Origin: an uncultured Succiniclasticum sp.
GTDB taxonomy: Bacteria > Bacillota > Negativicutes > Acidaminococcales > Acidaminococcaceae
Direction of reading: 5' to 3'
DNA length: 64,000 bases
NCBI GenBank assembly: GCA_902801365.1
Contig: CADCHY010000006.1
Span: 186,001 to 250,000, forward strand
Part shown: positions 1 to 9,356 of the stretch, piece after piece
Position numbering within the stretch: position 1 is the stretch's first letter
Layout of the letters: each line of letters opens with the position of its first letter
Translations under genes and position numbers: made by a program
Notes under the pieces: model-generated
The model's database searches: none
What the model was told of the DNA's origin: nothing
Seen by the model: only the letters and a program-made list of their open reading frames with translations

Positions 1-1950
1 GGGACGCCCGTGGGGGCAGGTAAAGGGATGGGTCGTATTGCACAGATCGACGATCAGCTGGCGCATCTGCCTCGTATTCAATACTTCTCCCGCTTTGATA
101 GCAGCCCGGCAGGCGGTCATATGCAGCACGTCCTGCCGCAGTTCGCTGGCTTCCGGCGTACGATGTTCCCTCAGATACTGCGCGATTTCGCGGATAAAAT
201 CTTCCGCGTCTTCATTACGTATATCGCTGGGCAGGCTGGCAATCCGCACGGAGTTCTCCCCGGCTGTGGTAATGTCCACTCCCAATTTGTAAAACGCATC
301 ATGATGCTGTTCGAGCAGTTCCACTTCTTCCGATTGCAGCGTAACATACAGAGGAATCAGAAGCTGCTGGGCCGGAATATCGTTATGGGTCAGCACCAGA
401 CGGTCATACAAAACACGTTCATGGGCTGCGTGCTGATCGATTAGATACAGGGTATCTTCAGACTGGGCGATAATAAAGGTTTTGTCAACCTGACCGATGG
501 GCCAGATGGTTTCCAGCGTATCCTGCCCTGCAAGCTGCATCGCTACCGTATTCTCTGTCTGCAAAACAGCCTGGTCGCGCATGAGCTGACGTGTCTCGCC
601 TAAACTGTACACCGGTTCTTTCAGCGACTCTTCACCGTATGTTTTGTCCGGTCGTTTCCATATTTCCTGACCGCGACGGGAATAACCATCCCCACTCAAC
701 GAACGATTGGCGAAATTGTTCCCAACAGATCCGGAAGCGTTATAAACGTTTCTTTCTATACCGATGTCCTGATTCAGGTGACCTTGTTTCCCGTCTTCTG
801 CCGCGCCGCCAAACATATCCTGCTGCGACGCTGATGAAACGCCTGTTGCCTCTCGCGGAGATTCCCCGTTGTTTTCTGCCCTCTCCAGTACCGCTGCCAA
901 AGCCATCCGGTTCTGTTCCTGCAAACTCGTTTCCTGTTCCGCATGCATCGGCTTTGTCAGCGCATCGGTCAGGGCACGGAAGACTGCTTTATAAATGGCG
1001 CTTTCGTCGCTGAACTTGATTTCACTTTTCTGGGGATGCACATTCACGTCAATGGTAGCCGGGTCAACCTGGATATCCAGTACGGCAAAGGCAAACCCCC
1101 GCTTGGGTATCTGGGACTGATAGGCATGCTCGATAGCCTTGCTGATCATCAGATTGCTGATGCTGCGACCGTTTACCAGAATGGTCTGCCATCCCCGGGT
1201 TCCTTTCAGCAGCGTGGGCTTGCCGATAAATCCCTGTACCAGAATGCCGGTAAACACACCATCCAGTTTTACCGGCAGCAGATCGTCCGAAACTTTTTTC
1301 CCGTACAGCGCGGTAATCGTGTCTTTCAGATTACCCAGTCCGGGAGTCACCAGCACTTCTTTATCGTTGCTGGTCAGTTTGAACCGCACGTCCGGCCGGG
1401 CCAGGGCGATCCGTGTCAGCATTTCCGTAATATACCGGCCTTCGGTGGATACCGTTTTCAAAAATTTGCGGCGGGCCGGTACGTTATAGAATAAATCTTT
1501 AACGATGACCGTTGTTCCCGCGGGTCCGCCGGTCTGAATGCATTCTGCCTCTTCACCGCCATTCACTTTGATAGAAGTGGCCAGTTCTTCCTGCTGGGGA
1601 CGGGTCAGCAGTTCAAACCGGGACACCGACGCGATACTTGGCAGTGCTTCCCCCCGGAACCCCAGGGTGTGGAGGCTGCGCAGGTCGTCCACTTCCCGGA
1701 TCTTGCTGGTTGCGTGGCGCTGTAAGGCCATGCGGGCGTTCTGCTCCGTCATGCCGCAGCCGTTATCGGCTACCCGGATATATTCCGTACCGCCTTCAAA
1801 AATCGTCACTTCTATGCTGTCCGCCCCGGCGTCCAACGCGTTCTCCACCAGTTCCTTTACCACCGATGCAGGTTTTTCCACCACCTCGCCGGCCGCAATC
1901 TGGTTCGAAGTATTGGTATCCAGTAACCGGACTTCCCTTTCCTGAATCAT
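1..1950 (-). CDS. mutL: DNA mismatch repair protein MutL (3' end outside window)
   Basis: MutL couples mismatch recognition by MutS to downstream repair. The reverse strand is open for 650 codons from the ATG at 1950-1948 to the window edge. The N-terminal GHKL ATPase shows ENALDAGA, DNGCGM and GFRGEAL. A variable linker follows. The C-terminal domain carries DQHAAHERVLYD, the endonuclease-type motif, and CPHGRP lies at the very edge, so only a few residues are missing. The start overlaps the mutS stop as ATGA, which indicates translational coupling. The last acidic position of the endonuclease motif is Asp, where Glu is usual. Identity is certain; the exact C-terminus cannot be seen. Confidence 0.95.
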   Translation of the reverse strand, partial: MIQEREVRLLDTNTSNQIAAGEVVEKPASVVKELVENALDAGADSIEVTIFEGGTEYIRVADNGCGMTEQNARMALQRHATSKIREVDDLRSLHTLGFRGEALPSIASVSRFELLTRPQQEELATSIKVNGGEEAECIQTGGPAGTTVIVKDLFYNVPARRKFLKTVSTEGRYITEMLTRIALARPDVRFKLTSNDKEVLVTPGLGNLKDTITALYGKKVSDDLLPVKLDGVFTGILVQGFIGKPTLLKGTRGWQTILVNGRSISNLMISKAIEHAYQSQIPKRGFAFAVLDIQVDPATIDVNVHPQKSEIKFSDESAIYKAVFRALTDALTKPMHAEQETSLQEQNRMALAAVLERAENNGESPREATGVSSASQQDMFGGAAEDGKQGHLNQDIGIERNVYNASGSVGNNFANRSLSGDGYSRRGQEIWKRPDKTYGEESLKEPVYSLGETRQLMRDQAVLQTENTVAMQLAGQDTLETIWPIGQVDKTFIIAQSEDTLYLIDQHAAHERVLYDRLVLTHNDIPAQQLLIPLYVTLQSEEVELLEQHHDAFYKLGVDITTAGENSVRIASLPSDIRNEDAEDFIREIAQYLREHRTPEASELRQDVLHMTACRAAIKAGEVLNTRQMRQLIVDLCNTTHPFTCPHGRP

Positions 1951-4565
1951 ACTACACCGCTTTCCTTTTTCGCTTCCTGCTGCAGTTTATATAACTCGTT
2001 CAATGCTTCAATGGGTGTCATGCTCATTACGTCCAGCTGAAGCAGTTCCGACTGCAGGGCGCTTGTAAACAGGGAACCCATGCCCAGATCGGCAGGTTCT
2101 TCTTTTACAGAACCTTGCGCGACGCCGTCACTGTTGCAGGCTGCGGTTCCGTCGCAGATAAAACCTTTGTTCCGATCGTACTCTTCCAAAATTTCGTCTG
2201 CCCGCTCAATGACTTTTTTGGGCAGTCCGGCCAGCCGGGCCACGTGCACGCCGTAGCTCCGGTCTGTTCCACCCCGGATGATGCGCCGCAGGAAGACGAT
2301 ATCGTTGCCCCGTTCCTTAATGGCAACAGAATAGTTTTTAATCCCTTCCAGCACATCTTCCATGGTAATCAGTTCATGGTAATGCGTGGCAAACAACGTC
2401 TTCGCTTTAATCTTTGTCTGGATGTATTCCATTACCGCCCGGGCGATGGACATGCCGTCGTACGTGCTGGTGCCCCGGCCCACTTCGTCCAGGATGATCA
2501 GGGAATTCTTCGTGGCGTATTTTAAAATCTGGGCCACTTCGTTCATTTCCACCATAAATGTGCTCTGCCCGGTAGCCAGGTCATCGCTGGCCCCTACCCG
2601 GGTAAAGATGCGGTCCACTGCGCAGATATCCGCGCTCCTGGCCGGAATAAAACTGCCCATCTGGGTCATCAGTACCAGGAGGGCAACCTGCCGCATGTAG
2701 GTAGATTTACCTGCCATGTTGGGTCCTGTGATGATTACCATCCGTTCGTCGGCGGAATTCAAAGTTACATTGTTCGGTACAAAGATTTCCTTGTCCAGCA
2801 GCCGTTCCACTACGGGATGACGACCGTCCAGGATCCGGATCTCCCCCCGGTTGTTCAGTTCCGGCCGGTGATAATCATATTTAAACGCCGCCATGGCTAA
2901 CGCGGCCAGCACGTCCAGACGGGCCAGCGCATGGGCCGTGTCCTGGATCTCCGGAATATCTTTCCGGATTTCATCCCGGATCTTATTAAACAGATAATAT
3001 TCCAGGGATTCGATCTTTTCCTTGGCGCTTAAAATCTTGTTTTCAAAATCTTTCAGTTCCGGAACGATATAGCGCTCCGCATTGACCAGTGTCTGCTTCC
3101 GCACAAATTCCGGCGGCACGGCGGACGTTTGTCCCTTGCTGACCTCGATATAATACCCGAACACTTTATTGAAACCGACTTTTAAGGTTTTTATGCCGGT
3201 TGACTCTTTGATCTTCTGTTCAAAATTCGCCATCCACTGGGAATTATTCCGGGCAATGTCGTGGAGTTCGTCCAGTTCCAGATCGTAACCGTCTTTTATC
3301 ATGCCGCCTTCCCGTACGGTAAAAGGCGGTTCATCCACGATGGCCGCTTCCAGGGTATCATGGATTTCCCGGTGCATGTGGATACTGGCTGATAATTTTT
3401 GCAGCAACCCGGATTTCGCGCCCTGCAGTTTTTCTTTCAACGCCGGCAGTGCAGCCAGAGAAGCCCGCAGGCTCACCAGGTCCCGGGCATTAGCGCTTCC
3501 CACTTCCAGACGGGAAAGGATGCGCTCCAGGTCGAACACTTCTTTCAGGCTTTCCTGCAGACTGCCCCGGAGTGAGGGATTCAGTACCAGTTCTTCCACC
3601 GCGTCCTGCCGTTCCCGGATCTTTACAATATCAAGCAGCGGACACTCGATCCAGTTTTTCAGACAGCGGGAACCCATGGAAGTTCCCGTAAAATCCAAAA
3701 TATCCAGCAGCGTGCCCCGCTTGCCGCCGTCACGCATGTTCTTAATCAGTTCCAGATTCCGGATGGCCGTGGCGTCCAGATTCATGAACTGTTCCGTGGT
3801 AATCCGTTCCAGCCGGTTGATCTGGGACAGATCCGTCATCATAGTCTCATGGAGATAGGCCAGCAGGTTCTGCACCGTGGACCGGACCAGAGGATCTAAC
3901 TCAAGCGGACCGAAATGCAGTTTGACATAATCTTCCGGCTCTTTAGCCGCTTCATAAAACGAATAGAGGCAGTCGGTCAGTTTTGATTTCAGCCAGTTTT
4001 CCAGCGCGTCCCACTGGTCTATACCGCTTTTCAGCACGATTTCCGAGGGCTGCAGCCGGAAGAGCTGTTCTTCCACTGAGATCAGCCGTTCGCTTCCGTT
4101 GGCCGTGTACCAGCGGCATTCCCCGGTAGAAACATCCGCCAGGGCCATACACAGTACGCCGTCGTCTTCCTGCAGATACACCAGATACCGGTTGCCGGAC
4201 TCCTCCAGCAATGCCTCATTTAAAGCGGTACCGGGGGTGATTACCCGGATGACTTCCCGTTTGACCAGGCCCTTGGCCAGCTTGGGGTCTTCCATCTGTT
4301 CGCAGATGGCAACGCGAAATCCTTTTTTGATCAACTTCGCAATATAAGGTTCCACCGAGTGATAAGGCACGCCGCACATGGGGATGCGTTCTTCCAGACC
4401 GCCGTTGCGCCCTGTCAGTGTCAGTCCCAGTTCCCTTGAAGCGGTTTTGGCGTCCTCAAAAAACAGTTCGTAAAAATCGCCGCTGCGATAAAACAGCAAT
4501 TCATCCCGGTATTGATTTTTGAAATCGAGATACTGCTGCATCATCGGCGTTAATTCATTGGCCAT
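1947..4565 (-). CDS. mutS: DNA mismatch repair protein MutS
   Basis: MutS recognises base mismatches and small loops. The 872-residue protein has the Phe-x-Glu mismatch-contact motif near the N-terminus (GDFYELF), connector and lever regions, Walker A (GPNMAGKSTYM), Walker B (IILDEVGRG) and a C-terminal clamp/HTH region. The open frame extends 13 codons further upstream. I chose the ATG at 4565 because GGGAGG lies 5 nt before it and family members start with this MANELTPMMQQYLDFK-like sequence. It lies downstream of miaB and overlaps mutL by 4 bp, so miaB-mutS-mutL is probably one transcript. Confidence 0.97.
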   Translation of the reverse strand: MANELTPMMQQYLDFKNQYRDELLFYRSGDFYELFFEDAKTASRELGLTLTGRNGGLEERIPMCGVPYHSVEPYIAKLIKKGFRVAICEQMEDPKLAKGLVKREVIRVITPGTALNEALLEESGNRYLVYLQEDDGVLCMALADVSTGECRWYTANGSERLISVEEQLFRLQPSEIVLKSGIDQWDALENWLKSKLTDCLYSFYEAAKEPEDYVKLHFGPLELDPLVRSTVQNLLAYLHETMMTDLSQINRLERITTEQFMNLDATAIRNLELIKNMRDGGKRGTLLDILDFTGTSMGSRCLKNWIECPLLDIVKIRERQDAVEELVLNPSLRGSLQESLKEVFDLERILSRLEVGSANARDLVSLRASLAALPALKEKLQGAKSGLLQKLSASIHMHREIHDTLEAAIVDEPPFTVREGGMIKDGYDLELDELHDIARNNSQWMANFEQKIKESTGIKTLKVGFNKVFGYYIEVSKGQTSAVPPEFVRKQTLVNAERYIVPELKDFENKILSAKEKIESLEYYLFNKIRDEIRKDIPEIQDTAHALARLDVLAALAMAAFKYDYHRPELNNRGEIRILDGRHPVVERLLDKEIFVPNNVTLNSADERMVIITGPNMAGKSTYMRQVALLVLMTQMGSFIPARSADICAVDRIFTRVGASDDLATGQSTFMVEMNEVAQILKYATKNSLIILDEVGRGTSTYDGMSIARAVMEYIQTKIKAKTLFATHYHELITMEDVLEGIKNYSVAIKERGNDIVFLRRIIRGGTDRSYGVHVARLAGLPKKVIERADEILEEYDRNKGFICDGTAACNSDGVAQGSVKEEPADLGMGSLFTSALQSELLQLDVMSMTPIEALNELYKLQQEAKKESGVV

Positions 4566-4630
4566 AGTTCCTCCCGGAAATGCTTCCGTGTTTCCTGCAA
4601 TCATTTATTCAGCCATTGTATTTCCTGAAA

Positions 4631-6085
4631 TCAATTAATTCTTGTTCCTTTCACCAGCCAGGTCTGGGCGTTTTCAATTTTAATCTGCACCAGCTGTCCG
4701 GGACGAATGGGGAGACTGCTTCCCTCTTCCGTATGTATTGTTTGTTCGTATCCATTAGCATTTTTAACTGTATAGTTCTGCTGCCAGAGCACCAGTTTGT
4801 TGCCCCGGGTACGGCCGCTCCAGGTTTCCGGATGCTTTTCCGTGGGACCTTCCGCCATCACTTCTACCGTCTGCCCCACCAAATTCCGGTTGATGCACAG
4901 GGACTGCCTGTTCTGCACGTCCATGAGCTTCTGCAGCCGGTCGTGCTTCACCTCATCCGGAATCTGATCCTGCATCCGTGCCGCCGGAGTGCCGCTGCGT
5001 TTGGAATAAATAAAGGTAAAAGCGGAATCAAAACCCACCTCTTCCACCAGACTGCAGGTCTCGGCAAAATCTTCATCCGTTTCGCCGGGAAATCCCACAA
5101 TGATATCTGTGGTAATGGCTGCCTGAGGAATGTATTTACGTATCGTCTTCACCAGTTCAAGGAACCGTTCCCGTGTATAACCCCGGTTCATGGCTTTTAA
5201 GATCCGGCTGCTGCCGCTCTGGAGCGCCACGTGGAAATGCTCGCACAGATGCGTCCCCTGCGCCACCGTCCGGATCACTTCTTCCGACATATCCCGGGGA
5301 TGGCTGGTCATAAAATGGACCCGCTCCACGCCGGGCACCTGATCTACCGCTTTCAGCAACGCGGCAAACGGTTCCGCCTTAAGGGCTTCGGTAAAACCTT
5401 CTCCCACCGCGCTGCTGACGGACAGCAGTTTTTCTTCCTCATGGTTCCGTAAAAAATCCTTGCCGTAGGAATCCACATTCTGCCCCAGCAGGGTGATTTC
5501 CTTATAACCGGCCGCCACGGCGGAACGCACTTCTTCCAGAATATTCTCAATGCTGCGGCTCCGTTCCCGGCCCCGTACGTACGGCACGATGCAGTACGTA
5601 CAGAAATTATTACAGCCGTACATGATGGGGATCCAGGCGCTGAAGCCGCTCTCCCGCACGCGGTGTCCTTCAAACTCACTGCTCTGTACTTCCAGACTGG
5701 TGAACACGCCTTTTTTGCGTTCTTCCAGATAATCCTGCAAAATCTGTTTGAAAGAATTTACATACGAAGTGCCTAACAGCAGATCGATCTGGGGATATTT
5801 TTTCACAAGCGCCGCGCCGTCCTTTTGCGCCATGCAGCCCGCCACACAGATGATCTGTCCCGGGTGTTGGGCCTTCACGCGTTTCAGCTCGCCGATTTTT
5901 CCCAGAATCTTAAGTTCCGCGCTTTCCCGGATGCAGCAGGTATTTACCAGAATCACATCGGCCCGGACCAAATCTTCCGTGCGCGCGTAACCCAGTTCCT
6001 CAAGCTGTCCCGCATAATGCTCCGCGTCGCTTTCGTTCATCTGGCAGCCGTAATTTAATATGGAATAATATTTTTCTTTTCTCAT
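4631..6085 (-). CDS. miaB: tRNA-2-methylthio-N6-dimethylallyladenosine synthase MiaB
   Basis: MiaB is a radical-SAM methylthiotransferase that converts i6A37 to ms2i6A37 in tRNAs. The 484-residue protein has the N-terminal UPF0004 domain with three cluster cysteines (NYGC, NTCC, VAGC), the radical-SAM CxxxCxxC motif in YGCNNFCTYC, and a C-terminal TRAM domain. Its ATG overlaps the stop of the upstream SufB-like gene as ATGA. Translational coupling of a two-cluster Fe-S enzyme to a cluster-assembly scaffold is functionally sensible. A MiaB identity rather than MtaB or RimO is supported by the neighbouring mutS-mutL, which is a common miaB location in Firmicutes. Confidence 0.95.
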   Translation of the reverse strand: MRKEKYYSILNYGCQMNESDAEHYAGQLEELGYARTEDLVRADVILVNTCCIRESAELKILGKIGELKRVKAQHPGQIICVAGCMAQKDGAALVKKYPQIDLLLGTSYVNSFKQILQDYLEERKKGVFTSLEVQSSEFEGHRVRESGFSAWIPIMYGCNNFCTYCIVPYVRGRERSRSIENILEEVRSAVAAGYKEITLLGQNVDSYGKDFLRNHEEEKLLSVSSAVGEGFTEALKAEPFAALLKAVDQVPGVERVHFMTSHPRDMSEEVIRTVAQGTHLCEHFHVALQSGSSRILKAMNRGYTRERFLELVKTIRKYIPQAAITTDIIVGFPGETDEDFAETCSLVEEVGFDSAFTFIYSKRSGTPAARMQDQIPDEVKHDRLQKLMDVQNRQSLCINRNLVGQTVEVMAEGPTEKHPETWSGRTRGNKLVLWQQNYTVKNANGYEQTIHTEEGSSLPIRPGQLVQIKIENAQTWLVKGTRIN

Positions 6086-7002
6086 TTCAAAAATCCGTTG
6101 ATAATCTGTTCTTCCGCCTGCTCCTGGGTAAGTCCCAGGGTCATCAGCTTGATGATCTGTTCCCCGGCAATCTTGCCGATAGCCGCTTCATGTACCAGGG
6201 CCGCGTCCACATTATTGGCATCCAGCTGGGGTATGGCCAGCACCCGGGCCTTGTCCATGATGATGGCGTCACACTCTGTGTGCCCTTTGCAGGCCGCGTT
6301 GCCGGTAATGCGGGAAGAAAACTCCTGGAAAGACTCTTCCCGTGCCACGGAACGGGACACCACATCCGCCGCCGCGCCGTCTCCGTTCAGATAGGTTTCA
6401 TAAATGCTTTTGGCTTTCTGGTTCCCATGGGTCATGAGCCGTTCCCTGACCACCAGGGACGCATTGGCTGCCAGTTCCGCTTTCGTGGTGCGGACCGTGG
6501 AATCCACGCCCTTGATCTGCACCATTTCCATTTCCATGGAACTGCCTTCTTCCAGATAGGCTTCCGTCACCGGGTTCAGGATGCGTTTGCCCCGGCCGTC
6601 CCCTTCTCCGTAATGCTTTTCCACATATTTTACTTTGCTGTTTTTGCCCACAAAGAAGCGGTGCACGCCGTCATGCTCGGAATCCTGCACACCGCAGTTA
6701 TGGATGCCGCAGCCTGCCACGATGACTACATCGCAGTCCTCACCGATATAAAAATCGTTATAAACCGTTTCCTTCAGTCCGCTGTCACTGAGTACAACCG
6801 GAATATGCACGCTTTCCTTTTTCGTACCCGGTTTGATGCGGATATCGATGCCGCTCACATCCGCCTTGGAAACAATGTCAATATTAGCCGTCGTGTTCCG
6901 CGCCGCCAGCTTGCTGTTAGCCCGGATATTATACGCGCCGGTGGGTACCGTGTGGAGATCCGCAATCTCCGCCAGGAGTCGTTTCTGAATTGCATCAATC
7001 AC
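6082..7002 (-). CDS. SufB/SufD-family Fe-S cluster assembly scaffold (minimal SmsB-like)
   Basis: This 306-residue protein belongs to the SufB/SufD family of beta-helix Fe-S scaffolds and is shorter than classical SufB (about 470 residues). The middle contains a conserved-looking HNCGVQDSEHDG segment followed by RFFVGKNSKVKYVEKHYGEG, then the family-type C-terminal core with many acidic and Asn residues. No SufB-length N-terminus is present. A GTG at 7002 with GGGGAGG 8 nt upstream is preferred over the GTG at 7011, which overlaps that ribosome-binding site. It overlaps sufC by 8 bp and miaB by 4 bp. With no sufS, sufU or second sufB/D paralogue nearby, it resembles the SUF-like minimal (SMS) arrangement; that last point is inference. 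Confidence 0.85.
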   Translation of the reverse strand: MIDAIQKRLLAEIADLHTVPTGAYNIRANSKLAARNTTANIDIVSKADVSGIDIRIKPGTKKESVHIPVVLSDSGLKETVYNDFYIGEDCDVVIVAGCGIHNCGVQDSEHDGVHRFFVGKNSKVKYVEKHYGEGDGRGKRILNPVTEAYLEEGSSMEMEMVQIKGVDSTVRTTKAELAANASLVVRERLMTHGNQKAKSIYETYLNGDGAAADVVSRSVAREESFQEFSSRITGNAACKGHTECDAIIMDKARVLAIPQLDANNVDAALVHEAAIGKIAGEQIIKLMTLGLTQEQAEEQIINGFLK

Positions 7003-7741
7003 AGTTCGCACCTCCCCGTTTCAGGCAGCCGCATACGCCAACCGCGTCACTTGTCCCCAACAGTTCCGGAAGAATTTCTTCCCGGGGGCCGTGCTTAGTG
7101 ACCTGTCCGTTGGCCAGCACCACAATCTCATCGGCAATCTGCAGGATTCGTTCCTGATGGGAGATGATCAGAATGGAACGGGTATTGGCCGTGCGCATCC
7201 GCTCAAACACACTGATCAGATTCTGGAAACTCCACAGGTCGATGCCCGCTTCCGGCTCGTCAAAGATGGCCAGCTGCGTACCCCGGGCCAGCACGGTAGC
7301 GATTTCTATTCGCTTTAACTCTCCGCCGGAAAGAGAGGCGTTCACTTCCCGGTTGATATAATCCCGGGCGCACAGTCCCACTTCCGATAAAAATTCACAG
7401 CAGGCGCTGACGGTCAGTTGTTTGCCTGCCGCAATGCGCAGCAGGTCCAGCACCGTGATTCCCTTGAACCGGGCGGGCTGCTGGAACGCAAAGCTGATGC
7501 CCAGGTTGGCCCGCTCCGTAATGCTTTTGCCTGTAATGTCTTCCCCGTTAAATATAATCCTTCCTTCTGTGGGCGTTTCAATGCCGGCAATGAGCTTTGC
7601 CATGGTGGACTTACCACCGCCATTGGGACCTGTCACAACAACAAACTTCCCGTCGTCAATGTTCAGATCCAGATGCCGGATGATCTCTTTCTCTTTACTG
7701 TCATCCTGCACGTTAAAACTGATGTCTTTTAACTCAAGCAT
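6995..7741 (-). CDS. sufC: Fe-S cluster assembly ATPase SufC
   Basis: SufC is the soluble ABC-type ATPase that drives conformational change in the SufB/D scaffold. The 248-residue protein has Walker A (GPNGGGKST), a Q-loop region (FAFQQPARFKG), the ABC signature LSGGELKRIEIA, Walker B (LAIFDEPEAGID) and the switch histidine (IISHQERIL). There is no membrane partner. A clear GGAGAGG site precedes the ATG at 7741. It is the first gene of a probable sufC-sufB-like-miaB-mutS-mutL transcript. Confidence 0.93.
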   Translation of the reverse strand: MLELKDISFNVQDDSKEKEIIRHLDLNIDDGKFVVVTGPNGGGKSTMAKLIAGIETPTEGRIIFNGEDITGKSITERANLGISFAFQQPARFKGITVLDLLRIAAGKQLTVSACCEFLSEVGLCARDYINREVNASLSGGELKRIEIATVLARGTQLAIFDEPEAGIDLWSFQNLISVFERMRTANTRSILIISHQERILQIADEIVVLANGQVTKHGPREEILPELLGTSDAVGVCGCLKRGGANCD

Positions 7742-7879
7742 AATTCCTCTCCGAATTTACTGTCTGTTGTTTACTGAAAAAGGGTTTATTTTTTCTTACC
7801 CGGCCGCACTCAATTCATGTACGTTTCTGCAGCCAGTCTTAGCCGCTGTCCGTACAGATACTTCTGCCCGGAAACGGTC

Positions 7880-8140
7880 TTATGCGTTTTCCTGCAGCGC
7901 CGCTTCTACCGCGATCGCCAGCTGGTCGGCACAGGAAGTGCCGCGTTTGGCACAGTCGTTGCCACGCAGCAAAGCCGCAATTTCTTTTGCGTCAGCACCT
8001 TCCACCAGTTTCCCGATGGCCAGCAGGTTTCCCGGACAGCCTCCGGTAAATTTCACGTTGTGCAGTTTGCCAGCCTCGTCTAACGCGAAAGTGATCTGGC
8101 GCGAGCAGACGCCCTGGGGTGTATACGAATAGTTTTTCAT
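7880..8140 (-). CDS. TIGR03905-type TSCPD domain protein
   Basis: This 86-residue protein matches the small TSCPD/TIGR03905 family: YTPQGVCSRQITF at the N-terminus, FTGGCPGNLLAIGKLVEG in the middle and NDCAKRGTSCADQLA near the C-terminus. Cysteines at about 12, 35, 63 and 70 suggest metal or cluster binding, although the family function is not established. GAGAGG precedes the ATG by 9 nt. The gene is in the same orientation as sufC, 138 bp upstream of it. A separate extended -10 promoter lies at 8220-8228. Confidence 0.82.
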   Translation of the reverse strand: MKNYSYTPQGVCSRQITFALDEAGKLHNVKFTGGCPGNLLAIGKLVEGADAKEIAALLRGNDCAKRGTSCADQLAIAVEAALQENA

Positions 8141-8219
8141 TTTCTGATACCTCTCTTCTCTTTCCGAAAAATGCTTTCTTAAATAAAGATTTATTTACTA
8201 ATTATCAATGTATTATTAT

Positions 8220-8228
8220 ATTATATCA
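8220..8228 (-). promoter_or_regulatory. extended -10 promoter for the TSCPD gene
   Basis: Read on the minus strand this is TGATATAAT, an extended -10 (TGN plus TATAAT), about 80 bp before the ATG at 8140. No good -35 box is visible. Confidence 0.5.
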
Positions 8229-8466
8229 TGAATTGACAGATACGGTTAAGCAATTCCGTCTATTGAAATTCATTATAATAACTTATATCAAATTACTAGG
8301 AATTGCAATATCCTTTCCCCCTGCTAATTAAAACTTTCTGTGAAACATTTAAAAGAATTTTGCTTGATTCCGGTTTCCTTACAATTATAATAACAAATCT
8401 TCGCCCAGCACTGTTTATGCTTTTTCCAAAAAAAAATAAAAACGTTATAGCTATTTTTGTAATATG

Positions 8467-8475
8467 TGGTAAAAT
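8467..8475 (+). promoter_or_regulatory. extended -10 promoter for uppP
   Basis: TGGTAAAAT is a TGN-TAAAAT extended -10 located about 36 bp before the proposed TTG start of uppP. It sits in AT-rich DNA with no clear -35 box. Confidence 0.45.
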
Positions 8476-8510
8476 AGGAAAGTATTAATTTGAATAAGGA
8501 GATAGTTATC

Positions 8511-9341
8511 TTGCTTGAAATAATGAAAGCCGTGCTGTTCGGCATCATCGAAGGCGTCACCGAGTGGCTGCCCATATCCTCTACCGGCCATATGATCTTA
8601 TTGGACGAGTTCGTGCATCTTGGTGTCAGCGCCGAGTTTTATAAACTCTTTGAAGTGGTCATCCAGCTGGGCGCGATCCTGGCGGTTATCCTGTTGTACT
8701 TTGAAAAAATCTGGCCCCTGAAACGGAAAGACGGTTCCCTTACTTTGGACCGGCCCACCCTGGACCTCTGGGGGAAGATCATCGCCGCCTGCCTGCCGGC
8801 TGCTGTCATCGGCATCCTGTTTAATGACTGGATGGAAGAACATTTCTTTACCCCGGAAGTGGTGGCCATTACCCTGATTCTCTATGGCATTCTGTTCATT
8901 GTGATCGAATCCCGGAATGTCGGCTCCGGAAAGGTGAAAAGCGTAATGGATATTTCCTACGGCAAAGCCATCCAGGTAGGTATCTTCCAACTTTTCTCCC
9001 TGGTTCCCGGAACCTCCCGTTCCGGTTCCACCATCATCGGCGGCCTGCTGATCGGGCTGGAACGCAGCGTGGCGGCGGAATTTACTTTTTATCTGGCTAT
9101 CCCTGTCATGATCGGCGCTTCCCTGCTGAAACTGATCAAATACATCCTGCGGGTGGGTTTTGTATTTAACGGCAGCGAACTGCTCATCCTTGCTGTGGGA
9201 TGCGTCGTAGCTTTTATCGTCAGCATCATCGTGATCCGGTTCCTGATGAGCTACATCAAAAAACACAATTTTATCGTGTTCGGTTACTATCGCATCGTTT
9301 TAGGCATCATGGTACTGGGATATTTTTGGTTTTTAAAATAA
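8511..9341 (+). CDS. uppP: undecaprenyl-diphosphatase UppP (BacA family)
   Basis: UppP is an integral membrane phosphatase that recycles undecaprenyl diphosphate to the monophosphate carrier used in peptidoglycan synthesis. The 276-residue protein has the two family motifs: EGVTEWLPISSTGHM near the N-terminus and PGTSRSGSTI in the middle, with several hydrophobic helices. The start is a TTG at 8511 preceded by AAGGAG with 9 nt spacing. A TTG at 8490 lies before that site, and the ATG at 8523 is 21 nt away from it. It is monocistronic and converges with the nucleotidase gene. Confidence 0.95.
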   Translation: MLEIMKAVLFGIIEGVTEWLPISSTGHMILLDEFVHLGVSAEFYKLFEVVIQLGAILAVILLYFEKIWPLKRKDGSLTLDRPTLDLWGKIIAACLPAAVIGILFNDWMEEHFFTPEVVAITLILYGILFIVIESRNVGSGKVKSVMDISYGKAIQVGIFQLFSLVPGTSRSGSTIIGGLLIGLERSVAAEFTFYLAIPVMIGASLLKLIKYILRVGFVFNGSELLILAVGCVVAFIVSIIVIRFLMSYIKKHNFIVFGYYRIVLGIMVLGYFWFLK

Positions 9342-9356
9342 CCTCATTATAAAGAT

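Larger units (their letters stand above)
8141..8510. other. AT-rich divergent intergenic region
   Basis: About 370 bp separate the TSCPD gene (minus) from uppP (plus). The stretch is very AT-rich compared with its neighbours. It holds extended -10 elements facing each way (8220-8228 minus, 8467-8475 plus) and an 8-bp inverted pair GCAATTCC/GGAATTGC at 8250-8257 and 8298-8305. No credible coding frame is seen. Confidence 0.6.
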
